Source: Patiria miniata
Lineage: Eukaryota; Echinodermata; Asteroidea; Valvatida; Asterinidae
DNA length: 64,000 bases
Assembly: GCF_015706575.1 (NCBI RefSeq)
Contig: NW_024037056.1
Location: forward strand, 10,801,176-10,865,175
Direction of reading: 5' to 3'
The position numbers and the translations under genes are program-made. Every line of letters starts with the position of its first letter. Position 1 is the stretch's first letter. Shown here piece by piece: positions 10,937 to 20,939 of the stretch. Under the pieces are notes generated by a model. That model searched no databases. It was not told where the DNA came from and was given only the letters and a program-made list of their open reading frames with translations.

Positions 10937-11458
10937 TTAAAGGGAATATACATCATTTGCTTTTACTGTAATTTTCAGAAATGGATGGAATTGGGGGGTT
11001 GGAAATATAAAGCAAATATAGTTACACTGACTTTTTGGAGGTTTTGGGTTCGAAAATGCTATAAAAACCAAGAAAAACGATCATTTTCCTGTAGTCTGGT
11101 TCCCTGACTCCATATAAAAAGAAACAGAGCAGTTTACATACATTGGGGAATTGTAAGGTCACGGAACCAGTCTAGCTGGCTCGTACCCGTTCATAGGTTT
11201 GTAATCGATTGCAAACAAGTGCAATGGTCAATTGGGGCCAGTATTTGAAAAAAAGCCAGTTGTTTCCAACGCTGATCGGCCGATCAGCGTTGGAAATTGA
11301 TACAAAAATACCACTTTTCTTGAAAATGACAGTATACCATGTGCCATAATTTTACAGGATGCTTTAGACTGTCATTTACCAACATCCTATTAAGGTATTT
11401 CGCAAAAACTTGGTAGTTTTATTTTTCGATGTTTGCAAATGTTGTATATTCCCTTTAA
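10937..11458 (+). mobile_element. family B TTAA-ended miniature transposon, copy B1
   Basis: The element runs from TTAA-AGGGAATATACATCATTTG to CAAATGTTGTATATTCCCT-TTAA (522 bases). TTAA is present on both sides. The interior is shared with 42754-43262, 48539-49061 and 60087-60609. It is non-coding. The TTAA duplication and AGG start relate it to family A. Confidence 0.85.
11263..11296. repeat. 34-bp perfect palindrome in B1
   Basis: The half-site TTTCCAACGCTGATCGG is followed at once by its exact reverse complement. There is no loop, so the structure would be a cruciform or a perfect duplex symmetry. The same 34 bases recur in B3. Confidence 0.9.
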
Positions 11459-12483
11459 ACAATAGACCTCCTGTCTAAATGAAGTCCTTCTTTGCCATTT
11501 TCTGATTTTTATATTTTATTATATTTTTTTTTGGGGGGGGGAGGGGGGTTCAACTCTCCCCTGATCATTCATCCCAATTTGGGAACGAAAAAATATACTT
11601 AGCAGAAAGGTTTACCAGCCAAATTATATACATATTTATATATTGCTTATGGCTGGTTCCCATCATTTTTTGCACAGCACATAAATTTGCATAATAACAT
11701 ATTTTGCTCAGCAACAACATAAATTCTAGCCCTAAATAAAATCTATAAAAGAGTAGACAGATGCAGGGTGAAACTTTCAATTTTAGATCAAGATACAAAA
11801 AAAAATGTAAATCAAAACAATTAAAATAGAATCCGACCCGTGCCTAATCCACTTTCAACTCAATTTCAAAATGGCACATAATCATGAACAAAAGGCCTCC
11901 GTTTTCACTCATAAATAAAGCCCAGTAAGACATGCGCAACATTCACGGACAGACACGTCTGTCCCCATTTTAATGGACAACCGTTCTGTCAATACGTGTC
12001 GGACGTGCGTGAAATCACTCCCTCCACCTTAACATGTCCTTGTCAATTGTAACTTTTTTTTATTCACCCATATGTCGGCACTCGGTAGATACAAGCGGCG
12101 CATCATTATCAAATGAGATAAATCTGTATCGACTCCGCGATTCCTGCTGAAATTTTTTCGCCGTTTTGGATGATGGCCCCCGACTCAATATCTCCAATTA
12201 GGAAGGGATGCACGCTGCTGGGGTTTTTTTGCAATTCAAAAATGACAGCAAAGTGTTTGAGTGGAAATGGCATGAATTGAGTTGTCCTTGATGGCGAAAG
12301 AATTAATTGATTTAGATATAAATGCGTTCATTCGGAAATTTTGGAAATGTTTTTTCTTTTTCTTTTTTAAGATGGAATTTTTTGCGTCGGGGTGATATAA
12401 ATCAAATTAGGTTTTGCCCTTCACCGACGTTTAAACACTGTATACTCAGTGTGTTACCTCCCGAGTGAAAGTTGGGAAAAAAT
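11459..12483. other. unassigned sequence, partly repeat-poor
   Basis: A T-run/G-run junction lies at 11521-11541. The stretch 11940-12330 is repeat-poor and contains GATA-like (ATCAAATGAGATAAATC) and homeodomain-like (CCAATTAGG) words plus several CpGs. It could be a conserved non-coding element, but that is inference. I see no gene. Confidence 0.25.
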
Positions 12484-12555
12484 CACTCGGGTGGGACTCG
12501 AACCCACGACCTCCTGCTTTCTAGTGCAGATGTCTTACCACTCGACCACCGAGCT
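12484..12555 (-). tRNA. tRNA-Ser-like cloverleaf, probably pseudogene or SINE head
   Basis: On the minus strand, AGCTCGG pairs with CCGAGTG in the acceptor stem (6 of 7 pairs, including one wobble). The D-arm GTCGAGTGGTAAGAC, an anticodon stem TCTGC/GCAGG with loop ACTAGAAA, and a perfect T-arm (GTGGG-TTCGAGT-CCCAC) follow in order. CTAGAAA is the tRNA-Ser(AGA) anticodon loop. The extra A in the loop, the first-pair mismatch and the short variable region (no class II arm) argue against a functional tRNA-Ser. Box A and B spacing would still suit Pol III. Confidence 0.5.
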
Positions 12556-12692
12556 AACGGGATTGGTTGGCCGGTTCGAATCTGATGTACATAGCAGCAT
12601 TTTTGTTTTTTCCTTTTTTCAGTTACATGTACATGTATATAGGCCTATATACATGTACCGGTACGTACAGTAGCATACTACATGTACATCTA

Positions 12693-12797
12693 GCTGGAAC
12701 AGCCTTTCTTTTTGTTTAGATTTGTTTCTACTTCTTTAGTTTTCTTTTTCTACTTCCATGGTGGAAACAGACTACTTAAACGCCTATGTTTTTTAAC
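12693..12797 (+). repeat. outlying copy of the CCATGG-bearing repeat
   Basis: It contains GGAACAGCCTTTCTTTTTG, a T/C-rich stretch and TTTCTACTTCCATGGTGGAAA, matching the units at 13222-13562. About 425 bases of different sequence separate it from them. Confidence 0.5.
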
Positions 12798-13221
12798 CAC
12801 TTCACGCTGGGATTATTTGAGCCGAAAATTTTGATTTTTGCAATTTAAGGCAAATTTTAGCAGCTTACCGGTAGTTCTGATAAATGTATACAGCCAAATG
12901 CCACAAATACTGATGCACAAGAGTAATTTCAACAGTATTTGTACGATATTTCTTGCCGAAACCTCATACAATGCATGTTTCAATACTCCAGGGTGTGCAC
13001 TGGAGCGTAATTGTACAATAGGCCGTGCACAATGGCCAATTCAAGATCAGCACGCGGTCCACCTCCAAGGCACGAGGAATTTATAGCGTGTTTAGACGTC
13101 ACTTGGAGGCGAGTCGAGGCAATCTTGACGTCTTAACCCGTCAGCCGTGCCTGTGTATAAAAACAGCCAGTGCGTGTTCTCACGTCCTCCAACGTGAACT
13201 GCTTAAACAAACAAACTTTGT
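12798..13221. other. repeat-poor insert with TATA-like word
   Basis: This sequence sits between copies of a tandem repeat and may be an insertion. It is CpG-bearing in its right half. TATAAAAA at 13156-13163 is followed about 30 bases later by a CGTCCTCC/CGTGAAC region. A core promoter is conceivable but unsupported by any gene. Confidence 0.2.
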
Positions 13222-13562
13222 TTAATTCAGCCTTTGTTTTGTTCAGGATTTTTTTTTTCTTGTTTCATTTTCTTCTTCTATTTCCATGGTGGAAATGGAT
13301 TATTTTACATACGTAAAAGCCTTCGTTTTACATTTTTAAAGTTTATCTCAACACCTCAGACAGAACAGTCTTGTTTCTCTGCAGGAATTTCTCCTTTTTG
13401 TTTTTTTCTTTGTCTATTTCCATGGATGAAATGGATAATTTAAAAGCATTTGTTTTGCTCAGCTTATTTTTTAAGTCAGTTTCAGCACATCAGCAAGAAC
13501 AGCCTTTGTTTTGGTTCAGATTTTTTTTTTTTTTAACTTTCTTTTTCTATCTAGCATTCAAG
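13222..13562 (+). repeat. tandem repeat of about 135-bp units
   Basis: Units begin CAGCCTTTGTTTTG or CAGTCTTGTTTCTC-like, pass through a long T-run, then TCTATTTCCATGGTGGAAATGG and AAAAGCCTTCGTTTT. Two full units and one partial unit are visible. The palindromic core TTTCCATGG/AAA is kept in the first two. Confidence 0.55.
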
Positions 13563-14068
13563 TGATTATCTAATCATTTGAATGCGAACTTATCAGCTCG
13601 AAAGCTTTGGAGATGACTAATGGATTGCTATGCAGCCATATTGGCTGACGTTTCTCAAATTGGTTTTTGATTTGTTTGTCCGAGTGCGTGACCGAGGAGA
13701 AAGCAATCCATTCTCTATGGCGTGAGTGACAATTGTATTTCGTCATTATTTACAATTTCCACACTATTTACTGGCAAACAGCGGCGCTGCTGCATTACGA
13801 AAAACATGAAATGAAGACTTTATTTCCTAAATGCGATAAATGCCGTTCTGTTTCCTTTTAAGAATACCGCACTCTCCTGGTTATCCACAGTCAGTTTCGA
13901 CGGCTGTTTCATGTACCATGAAAAACAGTTTTAAGGGTACAACAATCCAAAATGAAGTTAAGAAACAGCTCTTTTACTGTTTTTATTCTTAAAATTTCAC
14001 ATGTGTGCAACTTTTTCATTTTTTTTTCAAATGGTTATAATTTTACAAATAAATTCTTCAAATGTTAT

Positions 14069-14454
14069 TTAAGGTAGAGTACATCATTTGTCATTTAAGC
14101 ATTATGTTCGTTTGAAGAAACAAAAGTGCTCAAATTTTAAGAAGGGTGCTTAACAACTTAAACCTGATGAAGTTTTAGCTCAGTAAATGCTGTATACTCC
14201 AAGAAAAACAATATTCTAGGATCTCGATTTCAATTCAAAAGTTGCCGAGTCATGTTTTGAATTGCGCCCGAAGTCTTTAGACGCATCTTTGGAAATGACC
14301 TTCTTTTATCGTTTTCTTCAAAATGACAGCATGCCAGTAGGATTAATTTCACAGGGAGTTTAGTCCCATTACTATCTTTAAACCAAATATGCTTTTTAAC
14401 AATAATTTCATCAGTTACTTTTTGGATAGCTGCAAATGATGTACTCTACCTATA
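14069..14454 (-). mobile_element. family A copy A3
   Basis: It runs from TTAAGGTAGAGTACATCATTTG to CAAATGATGTACTCTACCT, giving near-perfect 20-base inverted ends. The order is reversed relative to A1 and A2 (GAAGAAACAAAAGTGCTC first, GATAGCTGCAAATGATG last). At 386 bases it is the shortest complete copy. Confidence 0.85.
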
Positions 14455-15764
14455 AGGAAAACGAGCCTTTGAAATTTTAGCAAAATATGAAGTACATGTA
14501 CCGTAAGAGTCAGAAGATGTTTCATGCAATATTTTTTTCCAAATTTTTACACCTTTAAGCAAAAGCCTGCTTTTTTCACCTCATTTTTACTGGATTGTGC
14601 CTAATGCTTAACGACGGCCTGTTAACTTCAATTTCCTGTTAGCTTCAATTTCCATGTGGCATGGGCTCCCAAATATTTGCAACTGGAGCACGTTCATCAC
14701 TCCGTGCCAAAAAACGAAAATTGGGGAACAAAACTTGTCAAGCCCCATCATCAACTAAGTCACGTACGTGCGCGTCCAGAAAGACTCCACGGGTTTACCT
14801 TCTTAGAAAAACTTTGCCACAGGGAGTTTTGATTTGCCTGCACCGATCACTCTTGTTGTGTGACCTGGCAGATGATTTTTTTTTGGAATATAATTCAACT
14901 TCCTGCTTGGCACGGTTTTCAAGGGTTATTATGGTGCAAAAAGGTCCAAGACCCTCAACAAAATACTTTTGTAAATTGGGTTTTGGGTACAGAAAGGAAG
15001 CATTGGGTTGTGATATGAAATTTTTTTTTGTTAACATCCGTTGAATAATAAAAACGATTGTTCATTTCAAAAATTGATTTTTTTTGGGTGAATTCACAAA
15101 GTTCTGAAATGAATTCTGATGAAATCCTGTAACAGTCAAGTTCTTTGTTCAGCCTGTGTTGAGAACAGATTTGGTGCAAAAATCCATACTTTTCAGATGA
15201 ACAGCATATGAAAATATCGGTTTTGCTTTAAAGAACTGTTGATTTCTGAACGAAATATTACAAGATGATGTTTAAAGGGTGCATGAAATGTATTTTTTTA
15301 ATGCAGTCCTTGTAAATGTACCTTTGTGTCCTTTTTAACCTCACTTTCAATTTTCATTTTGCCATTTTTAAGGGAATTTTGGTACCTTTTGGGGTTTTTA
15401 TGCTAATGCAAATGTGCATTTGTTTTTGTAGTGCACACCTTTAATACCTTTCCTAAAATTGCTGTTCAGCATTCAACAAGCTCTTCAAACAATCTAAGAG
15501 TGCATTCATTCAAAACATAAAACTATAAGAACACAGACGACAAAAAGGGAAAAAATTGTGGATCCCCCGAGTGCCTCTAACCACAGGAAACGGCTGTCAG
15601 ACCGAGAGCGTCGGGTCTGTGCAACGATCAAAGGTGGTCGCCGATTGGCCAGCAACTATTGTCTTTAAAGCCTGAAGGAGCTTAATGTTTTTTTACCTCC
15701 CCATATCGGAGAATAGCAGGGGACCTCAGATTTGCGAGACGTTCTGGCAAATTGAGACGGAACT
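14455..15764. other. unassigned non-coding sequence
   Basis: The longest open frames (14661-15044 plus, 14795-15037 minus) overlap each other and I do not recognise them. There are many T-runs. No repeat with a second copy was noticed. Confidence 0.3.
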
Positions 15765-15900
15765 TCAGCGGCAGATCCAGGAATTTTTGCAGGGGGGGGG
15801 GGGTGTTTCATCAGCAAATCAACACTGAAATGTAGACAGGTTTTTTGTCCGGACACTTGGCTCCCGTACAATCAATAGGTGAGGGGGGGGGGTGGGTAGG
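15765..15900 (-). repeat. GGCGGATCCAG-type repeat end with G expansion
   Basis: CAGCGGCAGATCCAGGAA followed by a short T run and a 13-base G-run is the end type also seen at 29530 (GGGCGGATCCAGA, T-run, G-run). Such ends occur on many invertebrate DNA-transposon-derived repeats. The other end and the superfamily are not determined. Confidence 0.35.
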
Positions 15901-16309
15901 GGGTGCTCGTTCCATACTTTCAATGGGGGCGCTGTATGAAATGCGATGACTAGTAACACTACATTACAGGATAATGTACCAATACCCCCTTAACCCAGCA
16001 GGCTCTTTTCGCATTTTGTGCACAGGCATATATTAATACCAGTATATTTGGTTTTGGGTATCAGACCGGGGGGGGGGGATTCGCTTTTTTTTATATGAAT
16101 TTCTATGGAAAACACTAATTTTTGACAGAGCTGGTTTTTATTATTATTATTCTTACCATTGCACTCACAAACATTCATTATTTGTACACTATTGCTTTGC
16201 TATCGAGAGAGCTATTTTATACTTGGCATTTTCATTTCTGGGTATTCGCAACTGGTCCCGTACGCCTTTAAGGGTTGAAGTCCGATCGTCCGGATACTGT
16301 AAGGGAACA

Positions 16310-16445
16310 GGACCCTCGGAAGGGGAGAACGCAGGAGGCAAACAAGAATGAGAAATGAGAAGAGGGAAGCGCAAAGGATGCGGAGAAAAGGAAGGGAGCT
16401 GGGAAGATGGAGAGGGGTGAGGGAGTCAAGTGAGATAGAAGAAGC
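16310..16445. repeat. purine-rich tract
   Basis: About 135 bases are overwhelmingly A and G (AGAAATGAGAAGAGGGAAGC, GGAGAAAAGGAAGGGAGC, GGAGAGGGGTGAGGGAGTC). Such tracts can adopt triplex structures. It is not a perfect mirror repeat. Confidence 0.5.
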
Positions 16446-16669
16446 ACTGTGGGTAATATAAGGGAAAGCGGCGGTAAAGCGCAGCGGACGTGGATATTAA
16501 TGGGTATCGTCTGACGGATGCGATCCGAGAGCGGGGATGAGACGAGATTGCAGACGTTGAAGATGGTTTGCACAGGGCTGGAGAGCGGAAGACGTCTTTA
16601 ATGGACTTGCATTGTCAATACGATGCATGTATGCAGAGAGTGTAATGGATCGAGGGTGGCCGCACTTTC

Positions 16670-17190
16670 ACTGAGATTTTTTTTTTTCGTCAATTTTTTT
16701 TTTCTGTAGACTTGTGCGAAGTCTGCACAGTGAACTTTTTGCAAAGAGTTCAAATGCTGAACAGGAAACGATTCTAAGATTTTCAGAGAAAATGTCAAAC
16801 AATCTCATCTTTAAGATGTTTGCATGGTTTAGAAATTAGGGTTTTTCACTGGGACAGGTTTTTTTTTTCCGTCTTTTTTCTGTAGACTTGTGCAAAGTCT
16901 GCACAGTGAACTTTTTGCATAGAGTTCAAATGCTTCACATGGGAACGATTCTAAGATTTTCAGTGAAAATGTCAAGCAATCTCATCTTTAAGATGTTTGC
17001 ATGGTTTAGAAATTGGGGTTTTTCACTGGGACAGGTTTTTTTTCCGTCTTTTTTTTGTGTAGACTTTGTGCAAAGTCTGCACAGCGAACTTTTGCAAAGA
17101 GTTCAAATGCTTCACAGATTCTAAGATTTTCAGAGAAAATGTCAAGCAATGTCATCTTTAAGATGTTTGCATGATTTAGGAATTGATTTT
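16670..17190 (+). repeat. three-copy tandem repeat, period about 177 bp
   Basis: The landmark TGTAGACTTGTGCAAAGTCT occurs at about 16704, 16880 and 17057. Each unit continues GCACAGTGAACTTTTTGCA, AGAGTTCAAATGCT, ATTCTAAGATTTTCAG, AATGTCAA, CATCTTTAAGATGTTTGCAT. In the third copy AGACTTTG-TG-CAAAGTCT is a perfect inverted repeat. Units differ mainly in T-run length and a short deletion in copy 3. Confidence 0.85.
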
Positions 17191-18018
17191 TTTTTAACTG
17201 TGAAAAGAAGAATTCGATCGTTCAACACTGAACTGCAATCAACCGTATTTTAAATGCGCTTTATCTCAACTCTCATATTCGAAGAAAAAAATCGGCCGTT
17301 CGATTAATCGAAACCGTAACCAAAAAGGGAACGATTAATCGGTTGAGAAAATAAACGTACATGTATACTTGCAGCCCTAAAGATGTGATACCTCCTTAGC
17401 ATGGAACACCCATCAAATACCAAACGCACGCACGGACAGTCTTTGCCAACACGCCTGCCGTTCTTAATTACTTCTGCAAACGAGTTGACTGAACGGCCAT
17501 CCCATCCCGGGGGAAGGGTATCAAGAGACGACCGGCATTTGAACTTCACCTGCTGGGGTGATTAGCGGGGAGAAAGATGCCACTGATAATGAACCAAATG
17601 CCAGCCGAACTCGTCCGTAAGACCCAAGTCAACATTCTCGTTGGTGTATCTTAGTAATTAAAGGGATGAACTTGAGACCTTTGGACCTTTGATTAAATAA
17701 TTGATGGCGGGGAAGTGATTTAATTAACGAATTCCGAATTCCGATGAGGCTTGTTATTGCATGCCAATGGTCGTTTCTGATTGGATTAAGCTACGCTTTC
17801 CTCGTTGTCCATATGTGATTGGCAATGTAATTGGCTGCCATATTGGATTACAGCGCTAACACTGCTATTGTTGCCAAAAAAATACAAATGTAGTGACAAA
17901 TTTGTATTATTCTTTTTCGGGGGAGGGGGAGGGGGTGGGGAGAGGTGGGGGGTGGCGTGAAGCATAGTGCCTCTGCATCTAGCATGAAGTAAATTAGTCT
18001 TCAGGATTTTAAAATGTA
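17191..18018. other. repeat-poor tract with developmental-type motifs
   Basis: Between 17610 and 17840 there are CCTTTGATT (TCF-like, 17686-17694), AATAATTGATGG and TTTAATTAA (homeodomain-like, 17719-17727), and three ATTGG words (about 17779, 17820 and 17831). A G-rich purine tract follows at 17918-17952. This composition suits an enhancer or conserved element, but no alignment is available. Confidence 0.25.
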
Positions 18019-18172
18019 TGTGGGGTGCTGTGGTCCAATGTTACAGTGTTCGACTCGTGTGCCGTGGTACATGGGTGCGAATCCTGACAAGGAACATGGT
18101 GCTTGTGTTCTTGGGCAAGGCACTTTACAATGATTGCCTCTCTCCACCCAGGTGTAGTAAATGGGTACCGTA
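18019..18172 (+). mobile_element. tRNA-derived SINE fragment (head)
   Basis: GGGGTGCTGTGGTCCAATG (box A region), GGGTGCGAATCC (box B, 18073-18084) and GTTCTTGGGCAAGGCACTTT match the head of the SINE at 47246-47626 in the opposite orientation. The copy is truncated at the body and followed by a TACATGTA-type run. Confidence 0.65.
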
Positions 18173-18367
18173 CACTCATGTACATCTGTGTACATGTACC
18201 GGTATGTAGGCCTTTTTATTGACATGTGGGGGCGCTGTTTAGATTACACATAATGTGCAGAAAGCTTCCATATATTTTAACACTACTCTTTCAGGGATGT
18301 TATGGGATCTCACATTTTTGCAAGAAACTTTAACTATACATTACCGTACACATTTGTTTATGGTGTT

Positions 18368-18562
18368 AATCGAGGATTTTCTATTGTTCCTCATTATCAA
18401 TCTTTTGTTCATACCTTAACTTTTTTGCAACAGCTCCCATTGGTTTTGTACATGTTTTCTAATCGAGGACGTCCTCGATTTGACTCCTGTCCTCAATTAC
18501 ACAATGATGTTTCACATGTGTGTCCTCGATTTACATCATAAACAAACCCACGCACAAAATGT
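18368..18562 (+). repeat. family J repeat, copy 1, with 20-bp palindrome
   Basis: Segment A contains CAGCTCCCATTGGTTTTGTA. Segment B contains TGTCCTCGATTTACATCATA. Both recur at 61490-61650 but in the order B-A, as expected if an original tandem array was sampled at different phases. At 18461-18480 AATCGAGGAC is followed directly by its reverse complement. Confidence 0.5.
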
Positions 18563-18729
18563 ATTTTACACATACAGCGTACAGTGTGTAATGTACGATG
18601 TATGGCGCCAATCGGGAATATCTGCAATTTGAACAAGCCTAAAAATCCTAAAATTGCAGAAGGGCTAAAATCCTTGTTCTTTGTTTAACACTCCCTCTCT
18701 GGCTGGCAATTTCAACAAGGCCAGCCTAG

Positions 18730-19007
18730 CAGTCAAAATACATCAAGTGACTGTTGAGTGCTCCCTGCCTTCATAAAGCAGGATTGACTGGCTGTGATTG
18801 TCATGAATCCTGATATACATGTACAACTGTAGGAGATTGATAAGCCAGCTGTGCCTACCAGTTGCCTGATTTTGTCTGTTGATGGAATATGACGGTCACA
18901 GTGCCTACAAGAAATATGATCTGACTGTTGGCGACTATCCTGTGTAGAAGGCATGGCAGGGGAAGAGGATTGAACGTTTGACTGTCTGTGACTGATCGAA
19001 CAAAAGG
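18730..19007 (+). repeat. family I repeat, copy 1
   Basis: It begins CAGTCAAAATACATCAAGTG and continues AGCAGGATTGACTGGCTGTG, GATTGATAAGC, AGCTGTGCCTAC, TTTTGTCTGTTGA, TTTGACTGTCTG. It matches 42398-42712. CAGTCAAA at the left and TTTGACTG near the right are inverted, so this may be a small DNA transposon. Confidence 0.6.
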
Positions 19008-19011
19008 AGGG

Positions 19012-19381
19012 TAAGGCCAAAAAAAAAAAAACAATCGGTCTCTGGTCAGACCGAAGTTCCGGAATTGATGCGGCGACGCGTTTTTTTTGGTGGCTTTTTT
19101 TTTTTTTTCAAGCCAGACAAAATAATGAATTGCACAGACAAGATGAGTACTATTTTGCTTTTTTGTGTCCTCATTATACATTGGTGTCCTCCATAATTTG
19201 CCTTGGTGCAATTTCCCCATTCCTTGGTGCTCCTTGGTACAAAAATTTGAGGTGCATAGAGGGCGCTGTTGTAGCCTCCGTGTTAATTTCAAGAAAAAAA
19301 AAAGGTTGACGCGCATGATTAAAATCGACGCGCCCGCTGACAAGAGACCGAGTAATTTGGGGGGGGGGGGGGGGGGCCTTA
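19012..19381. mobile_element. family S miniature transposon, copy S1
   Basis: The left end TAAGGCC-poly(A)-CAATCGGTCTCT and the right end AGAGACCG-AGTAATTT-G-run-GGCCTTA form inverted repeats interrupted by homopolymers. The interior has the CpG words GCGGCGACGCG and TTGACGCGCATG seen in S2 and S3. It abuts family I copy 1. The right homopolymer has changed from T to G. Confidence 0.65.
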
Positions 19382-20030
19382 ATATAGTGAACTTCAGAGC
19401 CATTCCGACACTCCCCCAATCCTAATCCCCCTGGAACCGGAACAGCCAACAGCGACTGATTTGGGGAAGTGTCAACTCTTCCATGTATGTGTCTTCCGAC
19501 ATGCTGATAGGCAATTGCGTCTTTAATGGCTTTTATGCAATACAGGATCATGTTTGTCATGGCAACATATCTCCTAACCCCCCATGAATTATTCCATGTC
19601 AGTTAATCTTCTTCAATTCCAAACCTCCACGGGAAACGAATGAGACGGTTTCAGCACATTTCAAAACGATCAATATTTTTTAGGCCGCGGCTATTGTTGG
19701 CACTATTAGATTTGTTTTTCCTGATCAAGGACAATGGGTGTGGACAAGTCGATAGATTTTTTGTACACTGAAATAGAATTTAATTACAATGAATGAAAAA
19801 TGATTCATAACAGCTGTGCGAGGCACAAGAGAATGTGTACACGTCATCTACAAAACACGTACCTACCGTGCATGTACAAAGCAGTGAGTAAAATTTTGGT
19901 CAGACATATTGGATATTATTATTAATATCGGGCTTCCAGTGGTAAAATAAATCAGCGTACATGTATTGTATGCTTTCGTAAATAGTACCCCGACGACTGC
20001 AATATTATGTCAGTAAAAGTACCGGGCTAA
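19382..20030. other. repeat-poor sequence
   Basis: The stretch 19560-19800 lacks repeats and contains CTATTGTT (SOX-like), GATCAATATTT and TTTAATTACAATG words. It includes the X-box-like site described separately. No gene is seen. Confidence 0.25.
19553..19566. promoter_or_regulatory. RFX X-box-like site
   Basis: TTTGTCATGGCAAC agrees with GTTRCCATGGYAAC at 12 of 14 positions. It is the weakest of four such sites in this window. Confidence 0.25.
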
Positions 20031-20056
20031 GGACAATATTACTTTTGATATTGTCC
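20031..20056. repeat. 26-nt hairpin
   Basis: GGACAATAT and ATATTGTCC flank an 8-base loop. It shares AATAT-rich stems with the foldback 300 bases downstream. Confidence 0.45.
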
Positions 20057-20338
20057 TCATTCGGGCATTTTCGCTGGTTCCCGCACGATCTAGAGCATAG
20101 AAACTCACACAAGTTGTCAACTAGTCAACAGAGCGTAGCGCATGGTACCATCGCGCCCGCACGCACACGCAGTGCGCAGCAGGGTATACGTACCTGCTAT
20201 AAACAACAGTGGCAGCTTTGAGCGGCGCAAAATTTGCTTCAGTAAAAATGAGGAATAATGCAAAGAAATTTGAGAAATAAAACCACCCTGAAATATATTT
20301 CTTGCAGATCAAGTCAGCCCAATATAAATAACAATAAT
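20057..20338. other. CpG-bearing sequence
   Basis: The stretch 20070-20230 has frequent CpG (GAGCGTAGCGCATGG, ATCGCGCCCGCACGCACACG, TTGAGCGGCGC), unlike its surroundings. No open frame or repeat is recognised. Confidence 0.25.
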
Positions 20339-20484
20339 AATATTAGATGCCTTTTTTTCGGGGGATACATATGTACATGTACAAGAATATATTGCACTCG
20401 CAATAACAATATTGCACGAGTCGATATTTATACATGTAGCTCGTGCAATATATTCTTGTATTTCCCGCAAAGTCATCCAATATG
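20339..20484. mobile_element. short foldback element
   Basis: The left arm (ATATTAGATGCCTTT, CGGGGGATAC, ACAAGAATATATTGCAC) pairs with the reverse complement of the right arm (ATATTGGATGACTTT, CGGGAAATAC, ACAAGAATATATTGCACG). The left arm is interrupted by an extra ATATGTACATGT, a local gain of the TACATGTA word. The loop is about 40 bases. It is non-coding. Confidence 0.6.
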
Positions 20485-20495
20485 ATATCTGACGG

Positions 20496-20939
20496 TTAAA
20501 GTTGCTCTTCAACAAATTCAAATTTTTTTTTTAAAATGAATTTCCAATTTTTTATACCGAAAAAAAAAACCCAACTTTTTTCCTCTTTTTTAAACCTCTG
20601 CTACCCTCTGAAAAAAAAGGTTTTGTTTTAGGCACAAACAGATCCGTATAGCAAGCAGACTGGTTTCCGGTCTGTACATTGTACATCATCGATACTAATT
20701 TTCGGGCGGGCATCAGCCTAACCCACGAGAACTGATTTATTGTCTGGCAGCTAATAGTGGAAATTGTAAAGTAATAGTTCAATAAAATAAACATGGGACG
20801 TTTTTTTGGGGGGGGGGCGGGGGTTATTGCCGCATTCAAAAGTGAATAACTATTGTATTGCTTGAGACATAGAAATTTAGAAAAGGAATCTATTTTTTGG
20901 GATGAAAGTTGAACATAGCACAGGAAACGCAACCTTAAC
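20496..20939 (+). mobile_element. family F element, copy F1
   Basis: It starts TTAAAGTTGCTCTTCAACAA and ends GCAACCTTAA, so short inverted TTAA ends are present. The interior (GCACAAACAGATCC, AGCAGACTGGTTTCCGGTC, AACATGGG, GAAAAGGAATCTAT) is shared with 49445-49700 and 62425-62797. It is non-coding and probably related in mechanism to families A and B. Confidence 0.6.

Noticed and set aside
13156-13163. TATA box of a core promoter
   Set aside because: It is a lone TATAAAAA word in AT-rich DNA with no initiator or gene downstream. It is mentioned only within the surrounding interval.
18855-19560. Open frames of 182 and 128 codons on the minus strand
   Set aside because: They run through the family S element, its poly(A)/poly(G) ends and the family I repeat. 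The phenylalanine and proline runs are translated homopolymers.
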